Shown here piece after piece: positions 8,632 to 20,818 of a stretch of DNA of 29,918 bases. Position numbers and translations under genes: made by a program. The notes under the pieces are model-generated. The model saw only the letters and a program-made list of their open reading frames with translations, ran no database searches and had not been told where the DNA came from. Within the stretch, counting starts at the first letter, position 1, and every line of letters starts with the position of its first letter. The stretch is taken from the NCBI GenBank assembly GCA_027596035.1, contig JADGJA010000214.1, positions 1-29,918 on the forward strand. Reading direction: 5' to 3'. The DNA is from Thoreauomyces humboldtii (taxonomy: Eukaryota; Chytridiomycota; Chytridiomycetes; Spizellomycetales; Powellomycetaceae).

Positions 8632-9889
8632 ATGGCCAGGTTTATGCATCTCACTGCGCTTGATGTAGGTGGTCTATCCTGCGCAGCAGAACTGGTTCAC
8701 GCTCTGCCTTTTGCGAGTCTTGTCAGACATTCAATTGCGCCCGTTCGAGAAACGGTTTCCAGTGGAGTCAAAGCTGACGTGTGACACACAAAGTTAGAGA
8801 ACGAGGAAGAGCCTTTTTGAAAATTCCTTTGAGCTCAACTGAAAGGTCCCATGAAGAAGATCTCTGGGCTCGACCTGGGTTGACAATAATAACGCGTGGC
8901 GTAATCGGAACGCACCATACAATAATCCCAGGTAGATGCGCGAGCATTCCGGGTTCCTTGTATGTGCCGTATCTTTGCGGATATACTGTGTACACGATTG
9001 AAAGACCGGAACGGCTCGATGTAGCCAACCATTGCACGGCCAGAAACGCTGAAACAACACCGGAGTGGCTACTGCTTGAGGAGGCACTTTGCGCAGCAGA
9101 GTCGTCCGCTCCAAAGGACTGGTCGGGCTCGCTCGCTCCCCCGACCCAAATCAAGCATGAGCACTTTGCCTTCAATCTGTACCTTGAGATTTTCCGTCAT
9201 TCTCTTTTCTCTCCTGGGGTATTTCTTTGGGCTTCATCTCCGAAAACTTTGCTCATTTTTCCATGTGAAAAAATGCCGCGGCCAAGTAACGTAGGTGCTT
9301 GAAGAACGATCCAAGATTTCATGACGCGAGTAAATCCAACAAGGGTCACAGATGAGAAGCGCTCTCAAGACATGGAACACATGCGCAGCAGAAAAAGCAC
9401 CCTTCTTGCGGGATAGTCCCAGTGTCCTTGAGATGCTATGATTGATACGTGGGAAACCGATGGCACGAAACTCTGTGCCCGGGTTTGAAGTACTCAGAGC
9501 CCTGACGACGTCCCTGGTGCAGATCCACGTTGCGCGGCGTCCACACGCGTCCTGGACGGGTCTCCGCAAGGACATGCACAGCTTGAAAAGTCCAGAGGGC
9601 TTCACACAGAATCACCACGCAGGGCAGAAGACTGAAGATGATGGAAAGCGGAATGGCATGCATGCATGGGAAGAAATCGGCGCGCAGTTTCTCTTGGTCT
9701 TGGTATACGGTTGCCTGAGCAAGTCCGAACCGTTCGGTCGTAGGTGAAAGGTGGGTGACGTGGCTTCTCTCCCTCCCTCTTTCGCTTCTGGAATTTTCTG
9801 TGCTCTCCTCTGCTTCCCCGCACCCTGTTAAAGCCTGTTTGCAGCAACCCATTCCATACATTAAACATCGGTACCCGTTGCCGAAGCCT

Positions 9890-9941
9890 CGACGTTAGCT
9901 TCCAGTCCCGTTCAACGACGTTAGCTTCCAGTCCTGTTCAA
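9890..9941. repeat. 26-bp tandem duplication abutting a start codon
   Basis: Copies 9890-9915 and 9916-9941 are identical except for one C/T difference (9909 versus 9935). The second copy ends one base before the ATG at 9943, so the duplication lies in the 5' leader of the PPPDE-thioredoxin-PUL gene. Confidence 0.88.
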
Positions 9942-9942
9942 C

Positions 9943-12375
9943 ATGTCGACCGTCCAGCTTTACGTCTACGATCTTTCCCAAGGCATGGCTCGGATGATGA
10001 GCCGGCAGCTTACTGGCAAACAGATCGACGCGATATATCACACCTCGGTCGTCGTCTACGGCGTCGAGTACTTCTTTGGTCAGGGAATAATGGAGTCTAC
10101 GCCTGGGCAGACTCATCATGGCGTGCCCCTGGAGGTAGTCAAGATGGGCGATACAGAGATTCCAAAGGACTTCTTTCTTGAATACCTTCAGGAAATGAAG
10201 GGGACGTGGACGTGAGTCTTCTCGGACGGCGGAGCTAGGATCATGGACAAAGTCATATTCTGAACCCTTCTGGTCATGCTTGTAGCGCCTCCCGCTACCA
10301 TCTTCTCGATAACAACTGCAATACTTTCTCGAATGAACTCTGTAACTTCCTGGTCGGGCGCGACATTCCCGCCCATATCACTGGCCTTCCAGCGGAGTTC
10401 CTCAGCACGTCAGTTGAGCAGCTCTTTTCTTCTGCAATGAAGGAGCCCTCACTAATCCGATTACTTATCACAGGCCATTCGGGCAGTCGATCCTCCCCAT
10501 GCTCGAGAACATGTTTGGTCCTTCCCAAATAGCTCGATCAGCGACCGCAGCGTCAACTGCTGCGACAGCGACAGCATCGCTCAATCCAGCACTCGCCAGC
10601 CTCGTGGGCAACCTCGCGGCAGCCGCTCAATCAGCACCTGCGGCATCGACAGTCTTGCAAACGGCTCAGACCCTTACCCAATTCAATTCCATTCTCGCCT
10701 CACATCGATGCGTCGTGGCCGATTTCACCTCTCAGTCATGTCCCCCATGTCGCGTCATTTCTCCAGAGTTTGAACGGTTGACGACCGAGCTCAATGCCGC
10801 GTATCACCAGCGTGGCATGGGGCAAGCAGCTCGTGCTGATGAGAACAAAGTAGTTGGTGTCAAGATAGAGGTTGGCTCGGCTCGAGAGATCGCAGCAAAG
10901 TACAGCGTCACTGCAACGCCCACGTTTGTGCTGTTTCTGGATGGAAAGGAGGTGAGAGACTGTGGCTGTCCATGTATCACACTCGTGGTTGCTGTTTTCT
11001 CATTCTTCTTGACCAGTTTGGACGATTCTCAGGCGCGAACAAGCAGGAGCTGAAGTCCCAGATGGAATTCCTACTTTACTCCGCCTATCCACGTAAGCTT
11101 TTTGGGCATAGTGCCTATGCGGCATCCTGATTCACTATCTCACTTACGTTACCTCAGCACATGCACATGCAAAAATCCGCACTCCAGTGCTTGACAATCA
11201 AGCACGTGTACCGATACTATACAAAAAGTCGAGCGCCGTCGACGCCATCTTCGGGAAACTCACCGGCTTCTGCTTGGACGCTAAAGCGCCAGAATCAGTG
11301 CTTCAAGCTCTTCCATCCCTTCAGAGCGCGCTCAAATCAAAGTACGAAGCCGCTAGCGGAGAACCTCTGCAGTTCGTTTCGGCTTCCACGGACGCGGTGG
11401 ATTGGATGTTGAAGAATCTGTCTACGGACGCTATCTTCCCGGTCCTGGACATCCTGCGGCTGATTGTGTTGGATGACGCTCCGCGAAAGCTCTATTTGGC
11501 GCGGACGACAGGTATGCACGATTCGCACCAGGATCTTGATATTGTCTTCATGTCTGACATGGCAATACTCTCATAGGAGTGACGCTTATGAGCGTTATCA
11601 GTCGCTACGGGGCGCAAGAGAACGCTCAACCTGTGCCGAAGGCCGTACGGCTGATGGTACTCCGATTGGTATGAGTACTCCGATTGGTATGGCCTTGCTT
11701 TTTTGTACTAATAACATTGAGCTCCCTCTAGGCTTGCAATCTGTTCATTAGCCCAGAGTCCACTTCCCACCTCCTTTCTGTTTCTTTTACACACATGGAC
11801 GGATCCGTTTCCACTCCCCATCGCAGCGTCGCGACCGCGCTTCTTATCGACTCGCTCCTGTCTCCGGATGCGGGCATCCGTCATGGGGCGGTATCCCTCG
11901 CTTTCAACATGGCTCTTGAGGAAGCAAACTCTCGACAATCCGGAGCCGGTGTAGCCAGCGAGACAGAGGACGTTGGGATACACGAGGAGTGGATCTGTGA
12001 GCTTGTTGCGGCTGCCTGCAACGCTCTCTCCGCAGAAGAGGATGATGAGATGGGTAAGTGGATACCCCTGACTTCTATCTCTCGATCAGCGTTGGGCATT
12101 GAGACGATCTCTCTGACCGTGTTCATCATTTCTCCCTCCTCCCAGTTCTGCGCCTACTAACGGCCGTAGCGCATCTTCTCCGATTCGCGACTTCACCTGT
12201 GTTGCAATTGGCCGCCGTGATAGGAGCAGGGGAGGCAGTCACCGCCAAGCGGGACGCTTGCAAGGCCAAGCTGAAGGCGAAAACCAAGGAGGAGACAAAG
12301 GATGTACTGACCCGTCTCAAGACCACCGTGGAACTGTGCGACGAGGTAGACCTTCTTCTGAAGGATGTAGAATGA
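9943..12375 (+). CDS. PPPDE peptidase - thioredoxin - PUL domain protein, 647 aa, eight exons
   Basis: Exons: 9943-10211, 10286-10408, 10474-10951, 11017-11092, 11158-11511, 11577-11668, 11732-12053, 12146-12375; every phase fits. Residues 1-130 form a PPPDE (DUF862) domain, the fold of DeSI deSUMOylating/deubiquitinating isopeptidases, with catalytic His33 (IYHTSVVVYG) and Cys101 (DNNCNTFSNE). An Ala-rich linker leads to a thioredoxin domain (about 190-305) with an intact CPPC at 220-223 and the cis-proline motif TATPTFVLF. The C-terminal half (about 320-647) is a PUL domain, an Armadillo-like fold that in Doa1/PLAA binds Cdc48/p97. The protein therefore probably acts in the ubiquitin/SUMO-Cdc48 system, with a redox-active module; this is inference from domains. 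The same order is known in other fungi. Intron 6 has a duplicated donor, and only the first copy keeps the frame open. Confidence 0.9.
11657..11692. repeat. 18-bp tandem duplication carrying a splice donor twice
   Basis: Copies 11657-11674 and 11675-11692 match at 17 of 18 positions. Each contains GATTG followed by GTATG, a usable donor. The first donor (11669) joins in frame to the acceptor ending at 11731. Using the second would retain 18 nt and add a GTA TGA, an immediate in-frame stop. Confidence 0.85.
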
Positions 12376-13130
12376 GGGTAGAAAACTAGTAGTCAATACG
12401 ATAATTCTGATACATGTTGGAATACATTATCCAACTCTGGTTTTAACCCTTTTGCAAGGCCCAGTGGCGTCGTAACGTATCAACAGTCTCACTCTCCCGA
12501 GTCGACGTCGGCATTAAAAAGCACATCCGGGGGTCATGCATCGATGACTGCGCTTTCTCGTTCCGCATTCATGTGCAGCATGTGTGCACACGATGGGGAG
12601 GTCTCGGGTGGATCCCGACGAGACACCGAGGCCGATCTTTTTGGTTTTGGAGCTATGGAAGGTCATGTATGCGGAGTAAGCAGATACTCTGCACTGATTG
12701 TTGCTTAAATGTTGACGCTTCGCACTGCTCTTAAGGCGGAGCATTGTTTGCATCTTCATGAACCAACGAGAAAACAAATTCATCTGCTGCGAGACGACGC
12801 GGCGGTAATAGGGAAAACGAAGTGTATTACTGAACGCATGAAGGTATTACTGAGGCATGTTTATCACAACCGATTTCCTATACCCGGCATCCTCACCGGG
12901 GTAGCCAAGTGCGTTGGAGACGGTCCACAATCTGCAGCGTGCCGATGCAGCTCCTTCCACGTTGTCACTCATTTTCCCTCTACCTTTCGACGATACGATA
13001 GGGAGTTGCTGGCGATGCGCTTTGATAGGATCCCGAACGAGTGGGGAATCCTTGTGGGGAGGGCTCGAGACCAGACGCGATGGGATGGCGTTAGTAGTGG
13101 CTGTGCACGTGTAATTTCTCTTTGCCCTGC

Positions 13131-13138
13131 TATAAAAA
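13131..13138 (+). promoter_or_regulatory. Isolated TATA-like sequence
   Basis: TATAAAAA in an otherwise GC-balanced stretch, about 1 kb upstream of UTP10. It points to no gene I can identify, although an unrecognised open frame starts about 110 bp downstream. It could serve a non-coding transcript or be chance. Confidence 0.25.
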
Positions 13139-13979
13139 CAGGGAAGCGAGGTGGCATTTCCATTCCCCCACACGTTGAAGTATCAATCGACGACGGGCGG
13201 ACAAAGCGCTTGATCCGAGGCAAAAGAAGCCTTCCCGTTCTCATTGCCCCGCATCAAGCGACCATCCATTCGTATCTTTACGTCTCCCGAGGATGATGAT
13301 CATCATCACGCACGATATCAGGAAAACCCCCCCGGATCAGCTACATTGTCGTTGAGAGAACTCTTTGCTCGTTTACGAGCAGTGGTGGATGTTCTCGAGA
13401 CCGAACTGATCTGGGGAAGATGGAACTCCAATCGCTCCATCACTTTGTGGCGCTTCGGACTTTCTGTAAAAGGAAGTCTTGGTGGAGTGTCCACCATTCG
13501 GATGCGATACAATCTCTATTTACTGGCTCACTGTATACTTCGAGATCTTGTCGTATGGGAATGCGCACCAGAAAGTCACCTCTGGTGTTTCGCCAACGAC
13601 GTTCAAAGTTGCCGTTTCGCAGCCCGAAATTGGTCTCCATGACACTTCCAGGGACCTTCGTAGTCGCCCTTTCTGAGAATCGGGCGCTTTTACAAGCCTG
13701 CGCCTGCTCAACGGGTACTGGAACCAAGACTGAAATCGCACGTGTATCAGCCTCGCTCCCATGTCATATTTGTAGAGCATCACAGATGTGCTACGTGCTA
13801 CCACTACATTCCCTCGATATGTGCTGGGACCTCCTGACCGCACTTCTTTGTGAGGCTTGTATCCCTCGGCTAACGTCCTTTTCGCCATCCTTGGTCCGTG
13901 GGCTTCCTTCGGTACGACGGTTCGTATGCACCAGGGTTTGGCTCTTTTGACGAAGTTTTGTCCGGTTGGTCTGGACGAG

Positions 13980-14019
13980 TTTTCTTTTTTCTTTTTTCCT
14001 TTTCCTCTCTTCACTTTTT
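13980..14019 (+). promoter_or_regulatory. Polypyrimidine tract in the UTP10 promoter
   Basis: About 40 bases almost entirely T and C, 160-200 nt before the UTP10 ATG. Such tracts often lie just upstream of transcription starts in highly expressed filamentous fungal and basidiomycete genes. Confidence 0.5.
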
Positions 14020-14177
14020 GCTGCTGTCGCTTCGCTCGCTCGTTCAGGCATTTTGGGGTCTGAAAGCACAAGGGAGAGTCGCTTCTTGCATCTTCGACCA
14101 CCGTACTGAAAAAGGGGGCTCCTTTTCCTTGGACGATCCCTATTCCATCACCCGTCTCGAGCATCGGGGCATCCAAG

Positions 14178-17100
14178 ATGGCTGCAACCTCTCTGGCCGC
14201 TCAGCTCAAGAAGCTGGGCACAACCCACGTTCCTGGAGCTTCAAAGGGCAAGGCCTCGCTGCTCTTCACCGCAAAGCAGGCGGCAGACATCGACGTCGAC
14301 AGTCTTCTCGCAATCGGACGTACAGCCCTTGCCGACCTGGCAACACACAACTCGTCCTTTTCGGCATTCGAGGAAACTCTTTTCTCGGAAACCTTCAAGA
14401 CATTCGACCGCACCCTGCAGGTAAAAGGCAAAAGAGCCATCTTTCCATGAGTACATCACCTGATGCTTGATTATACGTATGGTAGACGAAGGAAGACAAT
14501 GCAAAGCTGGATCAGAGCGTTGGTCGGTTTCTCCGTCTCCTCTCGCCGCACTTCCTGGTGCAAAGCTCGTTTAGAGCTCTCGAGTGGCTCCTCCGCCGAT
14601 TCCGGATCAACGAGTTCAACGTCGATGCGATTCTCGAGTGTGTCATGCCCTATCATGAGACCAAACAATTTGTGCAGGTCGTCGCCATCCTGGCCATCGA
14701 GGATACGTCTCGCTGGGCGTTCCTCCGAAGCGTTCAACGCAACAAGGTTCCACTGGACCGCACGTCTCTTGTACAGCGTCTGACCTACGACAAATCCGTA
14801 TTGGAGTTCCTCTGCACCACGGTGGCAAGCTCGAAGCAGGCGGGTGTGCAGAATCGCACTCTTTGGACTTTCTTTGCCTGCACGATCATCCAGTACATCC
14901 AGGACTTGCCGGCCATCAATGACGAGGTCATCCGTGTCCTTCTTGCTCCTCTGCTTTCCCTGCTCCGCATCGGCAATCCACAATACGCCGACCTTTTGGC
15001 CACTTCCCAGATGATATTCGCTCAGATCGCCAACCGGTCACCTCTCAATGCGGAGGTGGTGGAAGCGATCGTCGAGAACGCTGCCGCTGGAATCACGGCA
15101 ACGAACATCCACAGCTCCATCATTTTCCTCCTGACCATGTACCGCGCGCAAGGCGTCGAGACGCTCCCTGCGTTGGTCTTTGCCAAACTGGCCAAGACCA
15201 GCGGGTTTGAAGAGACGCTCGTTCAAATTAACACAACCTATGAGGCCGATAGTCTCATTCGCCCTTTGCTGACTTCGGCAGTTAACTTGATCTTTTCGAA
15301 CGAGGGAACTGTACCATCGGAGTCCGCTGAGCATTTTGTTCTCGAAATCCTGCAGAAAGCACAGCCCTCCGTCTCTACGGTTACGCACCTTTCGACGATG
15401 ATTTTGAATGCGTACCTGCAGACACGAAACGTCAGCACGGCAGATAGCGTTGCCAACTCGCTACGAGGTCTCCTCGCTGCTGTGCAACGAAGTTACCCTG
15501 GCGTTGCAGATACACTCATAGAGAAGCGCCTCCGTTCCAGCACGAAAGCTGATCAAGAGGCCATCTACCAGTTTGTCTCCGAAACTCTCAAGAACACTGG
15601 CAGCGCTATGGTCGAGGATAGCGATACCACCCTTTACCTCAGCTTGCAGCACGTCGAGTCGCGCATTCGTTTGATTGCGCTGAAGAAGCTTCAGACGATG
15701 ATCGCCTCCAATGAGCTTGATACTGTGGATTATCTACAAGATGTTCTGCTGAGCAGACTGCAAGATGACGACGAGGAGATCTTGAGCCTGGTGCTTGGTC
15801 TCCCAAATCTGCTCTCCTTGGTCGATCCAGCGCATCTCCTTCCGGCCTTGCAGCGTATCCTCCGCGCTTCCACTTCAAGTACCGCGATCCGGATCTTGAC
15901 TTTCGATCTCTGTGCTCAGCTTGCTGACTCCCTGGAGGGCGATGAGGCTACGGAAGTCAAGTTGGATCTCCTCAGCTGCTTCGTGTTGACCACGCCTTGC
16001 AAGGAACTTGTTTCGCATGTGTATTCTGCATCGGAAACTGGTCCGCTGAAGGACCTTGTCAAGGGCTCCACAAAGCTGGCCGCGCTTTTGAACAAAGCAA
16101 AGAACTCCGAGGAACTTGCTGCCGTCTGGGGCCAGAGTTTAACTGTCCTTGCAGCCAACTTGTCCAAAACCCTCGCCAAGAATGTGCGGGTCTACCTTGC
16201 AGGCGTGACCAGCGCTTCCTCTGATGTGCGAATCCTATCGATGCTTGTATTGGTAAAAGCCATGGAAAAGAAGACGCTGGAGCAGCAACTTCCGATTGCG
16301 GAGATCGTTGCCCCCTTGCTGCTCGCCAAGCTCCGGGAACTCAAGGATACCGGCAAGTCGGTTGGTGACGACATTCTTACTCAAGCCGGCGGTCTTCCTG
16401 CCGATCGACTGCTCCGTAGCCTCGCTTCGAGCACTGACGCTTCAGTTACAAGCGCTTTGGAATCGGAAGTGGTTTTTTCAGCTCTGCAGAACCTCGTCAT
16501 CCTTTTGGCAAAACCTGACGCCGAGGTTTCATGGATCTCGGATGAGATGCGTGAGGTCAACAGCATCGCTCAGTCTTACCAGAGACTTATCTCACATGTA
16601 TACAGTACTGTGGGAAGCCTGGGAAATAACAAGGCTGCCGAAACTGTCTTGATCAACATCATCGAGCTTCATCTCGGAACCAACACTTTGCAATTCTGCG
16701 TTGCCCTCTGGACGAACGATGAGGCTTCCGTTCACCTCAAACGTCACGGACTTACTCTCGCAACCGCCTTTGTTGCTGCGAGTGCTGCCATGTTCACAGC
16801 CTACGACTTCCAACTCCTGATCCCGTCGCTTCTTATTGCCCTCGGAGACTCGGACAAGGAGCTTCGACGCGGGGCCATCGATTGTCTCGAGTCCATGAAG
16901 ACGCATTACGGACAGCTTCTGAGCAAACCGAAGGCTTCCGTAAAGGCATCGCCTACCATCTTTGCGTACGACCGATTCTACGGAGGAAAGACGTCCAAGA
17001 CCCTCGAGTACCTCAAGACAGACTCCGCCGCGAAACTTGTTATCTCGCTGCTGGCTGGTAAAGAGGAGCTGCTCACAGATCCGGCGTTCTTACAACAGTA

Positions 17101-20100
17101 TATCCAAATCGTGTTGGCCATCCCTGGCACCAAGAAGTCTGGCCATCAAGAGGACCTCATGTCTTTCCTCTTGACGAACGTCTTGGGTTTCCCCAGGATC
17201 TCCACTCAGACCCGCTTGCTTGCGACCTTGGAGAAGGTTGACAACGCAAAGAAGGTCAAAACCTTGTGCCCGCTTATCGAGGCCATCACCAAGCAAATCT
17301 CTGCTCGGGTGACCGCACCTTCGGCCGACCTCCTCGAGCTCATGGATGCTCTGTTGAACTGCTTCACTACCTTGGTTAGCGAAACACTCTTCACGCAGCG
17401 CAGCGACAAATATGCTCGCGTCTTCTGCCAGATGCTGGACTCCAGCGACACATCGGACAGCAAGGCTGATACTTCCAGCGGCAAGTCTATGCAACGTCTC
17501 GCTCTTGGTCGCATCAACGCTGTTTGGTTCGCTGCGATCCCAGGTACCCGCCAAGTCGAGTTCTTTTCGGCGCTCATACGCCTGGCGTACGAAGGTGACT
17601 CCAATGTCGTCCATGACGTCAAGCAACTGCTCAGGACGCTCCCCATCTCCTGGGAGCTCGTTTTTGCGCAGCTCCAGCTATGCCAGGCTGCCTTGCAGTC
17701 TACCGATGAGAGGCCCGCCAAGAAGGCGAAGGGCACTGACGGCACCATTGCTGACGCGTTTTACCGTCTCAGCACCGTGCTTGAGCTTATGGAGTACAAA
17801 CACGACATTCAAGGCCAGCAGAACCTTGTCGGCCCTCTCTTCGACCTGCTCAGTAACCTGCTGAACTCGGAGATTTCCGAGATTCCCGTCTCCATTGAGT
17901 ACATTAAACAGCTCATCTTTTCGGTTACGCTGTCTTTGTTCCAAGATATCAAGGAGAACAACCTCCAGATCGATGAGTCCCTCTTGCGGGTGGATCTTAT
18001 CGTCCAGTGCATCCGTGTCACCGATAATCCTCAGACTCACAACGCGGCTTTGCTGCTCATGGCCGCTATCGCTACCGTCTACCCGGAGAGCGTTCTTCTG
18101 AACATTATGCCCGTCTTTACCTTCATGGGAGCGAACGTTCTGCGCCAGGACGACAACTTCAGCTTCCACGTAATCCAGCAGACTCTCACCACCGTCATTC
18201 CTCCACTGGTCGAGAAGTTTCGCGCAGCGGGCAACCGCGTTACAATGCTGAACGAGGTCAAGCGCATTATGGGTGTGTTTGTCGACGCGCTTACGCATAT
18301 CCCCAAACACCGACGCCTCAGACTCTTCACCGTTCTCATAACGACTCTCGGAGCCTCTACGTTCTTGGACTCTATCGTTCTTATGCTCATCGCCAAGCAC
18401 TCTGCAAAGAACAAGCTGCCCGCGCACGGCATGGACGGCCTTGTCGACTTTACGTTGTCCGTGGTATCTCAGTTCCCCCTGAAGACTCAGCTCATTGCTG
18501 TGAAAGCCATGATCGAGACCGTCGCCGGTCTCCCGTTCGAGCAGTCCGAGACCGACGACGAGATGGAGACGGAGGAGTACGGCATCATCGACCCCAAGGC
18601 GTGTTCGGCCAAGGAGCTTCGTCAGATCAAGCTCTCTACCCTGGACTTTGTCAACCAGCTCCTCGGCAGCAAGGCTTTCGTCTCCCGCACGCTTGCTTCT
18701 TCCCGCGAGGAAATCGAGGACCACCAGATGGCTCTGATCCAGGAGATCCTGATGTTTGTCACCAAGGTCAACGCTTACCAGGCTGTCAACGAGAGCCGAG
18801 GTCATGCCGTCGGCGGCAAGTTCGCCGTCGCGATGAACAAGTCTCTTTACGAAGCTCTGGGACGCGCAAACGGGTTGCTGTCCCTCGCTTCCTTCCTGCG
18901 CATGACGTCGCACCTCATGAAGCACGACAACCAGGCCATCAGGAGGAAGGCCATGACGATTTTGGACACGAAGGTTGCAGCGATCGCCAACGAGATCGAC
19001 GAAGCAACTCTGGTTCTCTTTGCTCCCGTTGTAGAAGACCTTCGTCTCACTCTCGTCGCTTCACAAGACGACAAGGACCAAGAGGCCCTCGAGAACAAAC
19101 AGACGGCACTGCTATGCCTTCGGACCATGGCAAGCTGTATGGCCAAGGCTGACCCGAAGACGTACATTCCGGTTTTGCAAGTCCTAGTTGGCGAAGAGGC
19201 CCTGCTCAACAAGAATGCTCAGATCGTGGCTGCTACACTGGTGTGTCTCACGGCCATCTGCGTCGAGCTCGGCACGCAAGTCCTCCCCTTCCTGCCCAAG
19301 TTCATGCCCGGAATCGTCTCGAACCTCAAGAGCGCCCTTGCGGACACCGCCACCAGCGACACCAAGCAGCTTGTCATTCTCGGCTGCCTGGGATCTCTCG
19401 ATGCGCTCATCGATACCGTCGCCCAGTTCGTCAGCCCATACGTCCTCCCCATCCTCGAGCAGGCGCTGCACCCCTCGCTCCTGGAGACGGGAGAGCAGGG
19501 CGTTAGCCGACGCGCTGCCGAGAAGAGCAGCGAGCTTCTTAGCAACATAGCCGTCAAGGTGGCTCCCCGCATCCTTCTTCCCGCCATGTTCTCCCATCTC
19601 AGAATCTCTCTTGACGCCGGACGTGCTTCCATGCTCGCTCTGTTCGACCTCGTCGGCAAGGCCATTTCCCACATGTCTCGTAACGACCTTGCCCAGTTCA
19701 GAACCGAGCTCTTCCGGTTCTTCCTCGTGTCATTTGACTACCGCAGGAGCTACGCCGGAAAGGTGGCGGACACGGACATTGAGATCATTGAGAATAGCAT
19801 CATCTCGGCATTCCTCCAGCTGGTCATGAAGCTCAACGAAACCCTCTTCAAGCCCCTGTTCCTCAAAATGGTCGACTGGGCCACATCGGAGCTGCTCATC
19901 AAGCACGGTCTGACCGAAGAGGACGTGAACGCTCGTCAGCTCTTCTTCTACCGCCTCGTCGACAGCATGCTCGCCCGTCTCAAGTCCATCTTCGCCCCTT
20001 ACTACGCCTACGTGCTCGACAACTCGATCGCAAAGCTCGAGACGTACAAGGCGAAGGGACGTACCGACGCCCTCTGGACGTACATCGTCACGTCCCTCCA

Positions 20101-20542
20101 CAAGTGCTTCCTCTACGACAACGACGGACTCATCGACTTCGACAGGTTCGACAAGCTCCTCCAACCTCTCCTCAGCCAGATCGACTCGCTCGACGTCGAG
20201 GACAAGGCCTACACCTCCAACATGCAGAAGTTCCTGGTCCCTTGCATCGGTCAGCTCGCGGTCACGGCCGGAAAGGACACGCTCTGGAAGCCGTTGAACC
20301 ACCAGGTGTTGATGAAGACGAGGAGCGAGCATCCCGAGGTCAGACTCGTGGCCCTCAAGATCCTCAAGGAGCTCTACGCGAGACTCGGAGAGGAGATGCT
20401 CATCCTCTTCCCCGAGACCATCCCCTTCCTGGCCGAGCTCATGGAGGACACGGACGGAGAGGTCGAGGCGGCTTGCCAGGACATCTGCTCGCAAATCCAG
20501 CAGTACATCGGAGAGGACATCCAGCAGTACTTTACCGCTTGA
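14178..20542 (+). CDS. UTP10: UTP10 / HEATR1, U3 snoRNP (SSU processome) HEAT-repeat protein, 2099 aa
   Basis: Nucleolar scaffold of the t-UTP subcomplex, which joins pre-rRNA early and is needed for 18S rRNA processing and for Pol I transcription. Exon 1 is 14178-14420, the intron is 14421-14485 (65 nt), and exon 2 is 14486-20542. The N-terminus MAATSLAAQLKKLG and the junction region with RFLRLLSPHFL and ALEWLLRRFRINEFNVD are characteristic of the family. The rest is a long array of HEAT-like helical repeats, including the UTP10 N-terminal domain (about 240-360). The BP28 C-terminal domain follows around 1820-1900, with FFLVSFDYRRSYAGKV and LFKPLFLKMVDWA. At 2099 residues it is longer than the budding yeast protein (about 1770) and close to human HEATR1 (about 2140). 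The 6-kb second exon is unbroken. It converges on TRM5, with 276 bp between the stop codons. Confidence 0.95.
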
Positions 20543-20800
20543 TGTGCTCCGGCCATGCATCCCTTTCGCAAATTTTTTGTCGTACATCGAAGATGCTAAA
20601 TTCTTATGTCATGTTTGTCTGTTGCTCAATCATATAGATCATATATTTATTCTGCTCTATCTGTGCGCTGGTTCCATCATTCAACCTTGCCTTTCTTCGG
20701 CGATTGGGAGATCGGCACATCTTCCGAGGCTTCCCGCTTCTCGCCTCTTCCCAAGCACAACATTTTAGGTTCCGTGTCCAACCTACATAACCGCATCAAG

Positions 20801-20811
20801 AAAAAAAAAAA
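20801..20811. repeat. A11 homopolymer in the convergent 3' region
   Basis: Eleven A residues just 8 bp beyond the TRM5 stop codon; on the minus strand this is a T-run in the TRM5 3' UTR. It may assist 3' end formation. Confidence 0.5.
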
Positions 20812-20818
20812 GCCGCTC

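Larger units (their letters stand above)
8222..9942. other. Long intergenic stretch between rvt and the PPPDE gene
   Basis: About 1.7 kb. I found no protein-like frame with consistent splice sites on either strand. It holds the rvt 3' region, a 47-bp tandem repeat (8540-8631), an AT-poor unrecognised middle, and a pyrimidine-rich stretch near 9765-9835 that is probably the promoter of the next gene. A 173-codon open frame at 8781-9302 has no recognisable composition and is probably chance. Confidence 0.5.
12376..14177. other. Long intergenic stretch upstream of UTP10
   Basis: About 1.8 kb with no gene I can support. A TATA-like TATAAAAA at 13131-13138 is followed by a 132-codon open frame (13244-13642), which I do not recognise and which lacks a splice or family signal. 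The last 200 bp, with a long T/C tract, are probably the UTP10 promoter. Confidence 0.5.

Noticed and set aside
8781..9302. 173-codon open frame between rvt and the PPPDE gene
   Set aside because: It has no recognisable domain, no promoter signal and random-looking composition, and competing frames of similar length occur on the opposite strand.
17678..18925. 415-codon open frame on the strand opposite UTP10
   Set aside because: It mirrors the codon positions of a clearly conserved gene in GC-rich sequence; the composition is low-complexity and no family is recognised.
19730..20587. 285-codon antisense frame at the UTP10 3' end
   Set aside because: It covers the BP28 C-terminal domain on the sense strand, and its Leu/Glu/Val-rich composition is what reverse reading of such codons produces.
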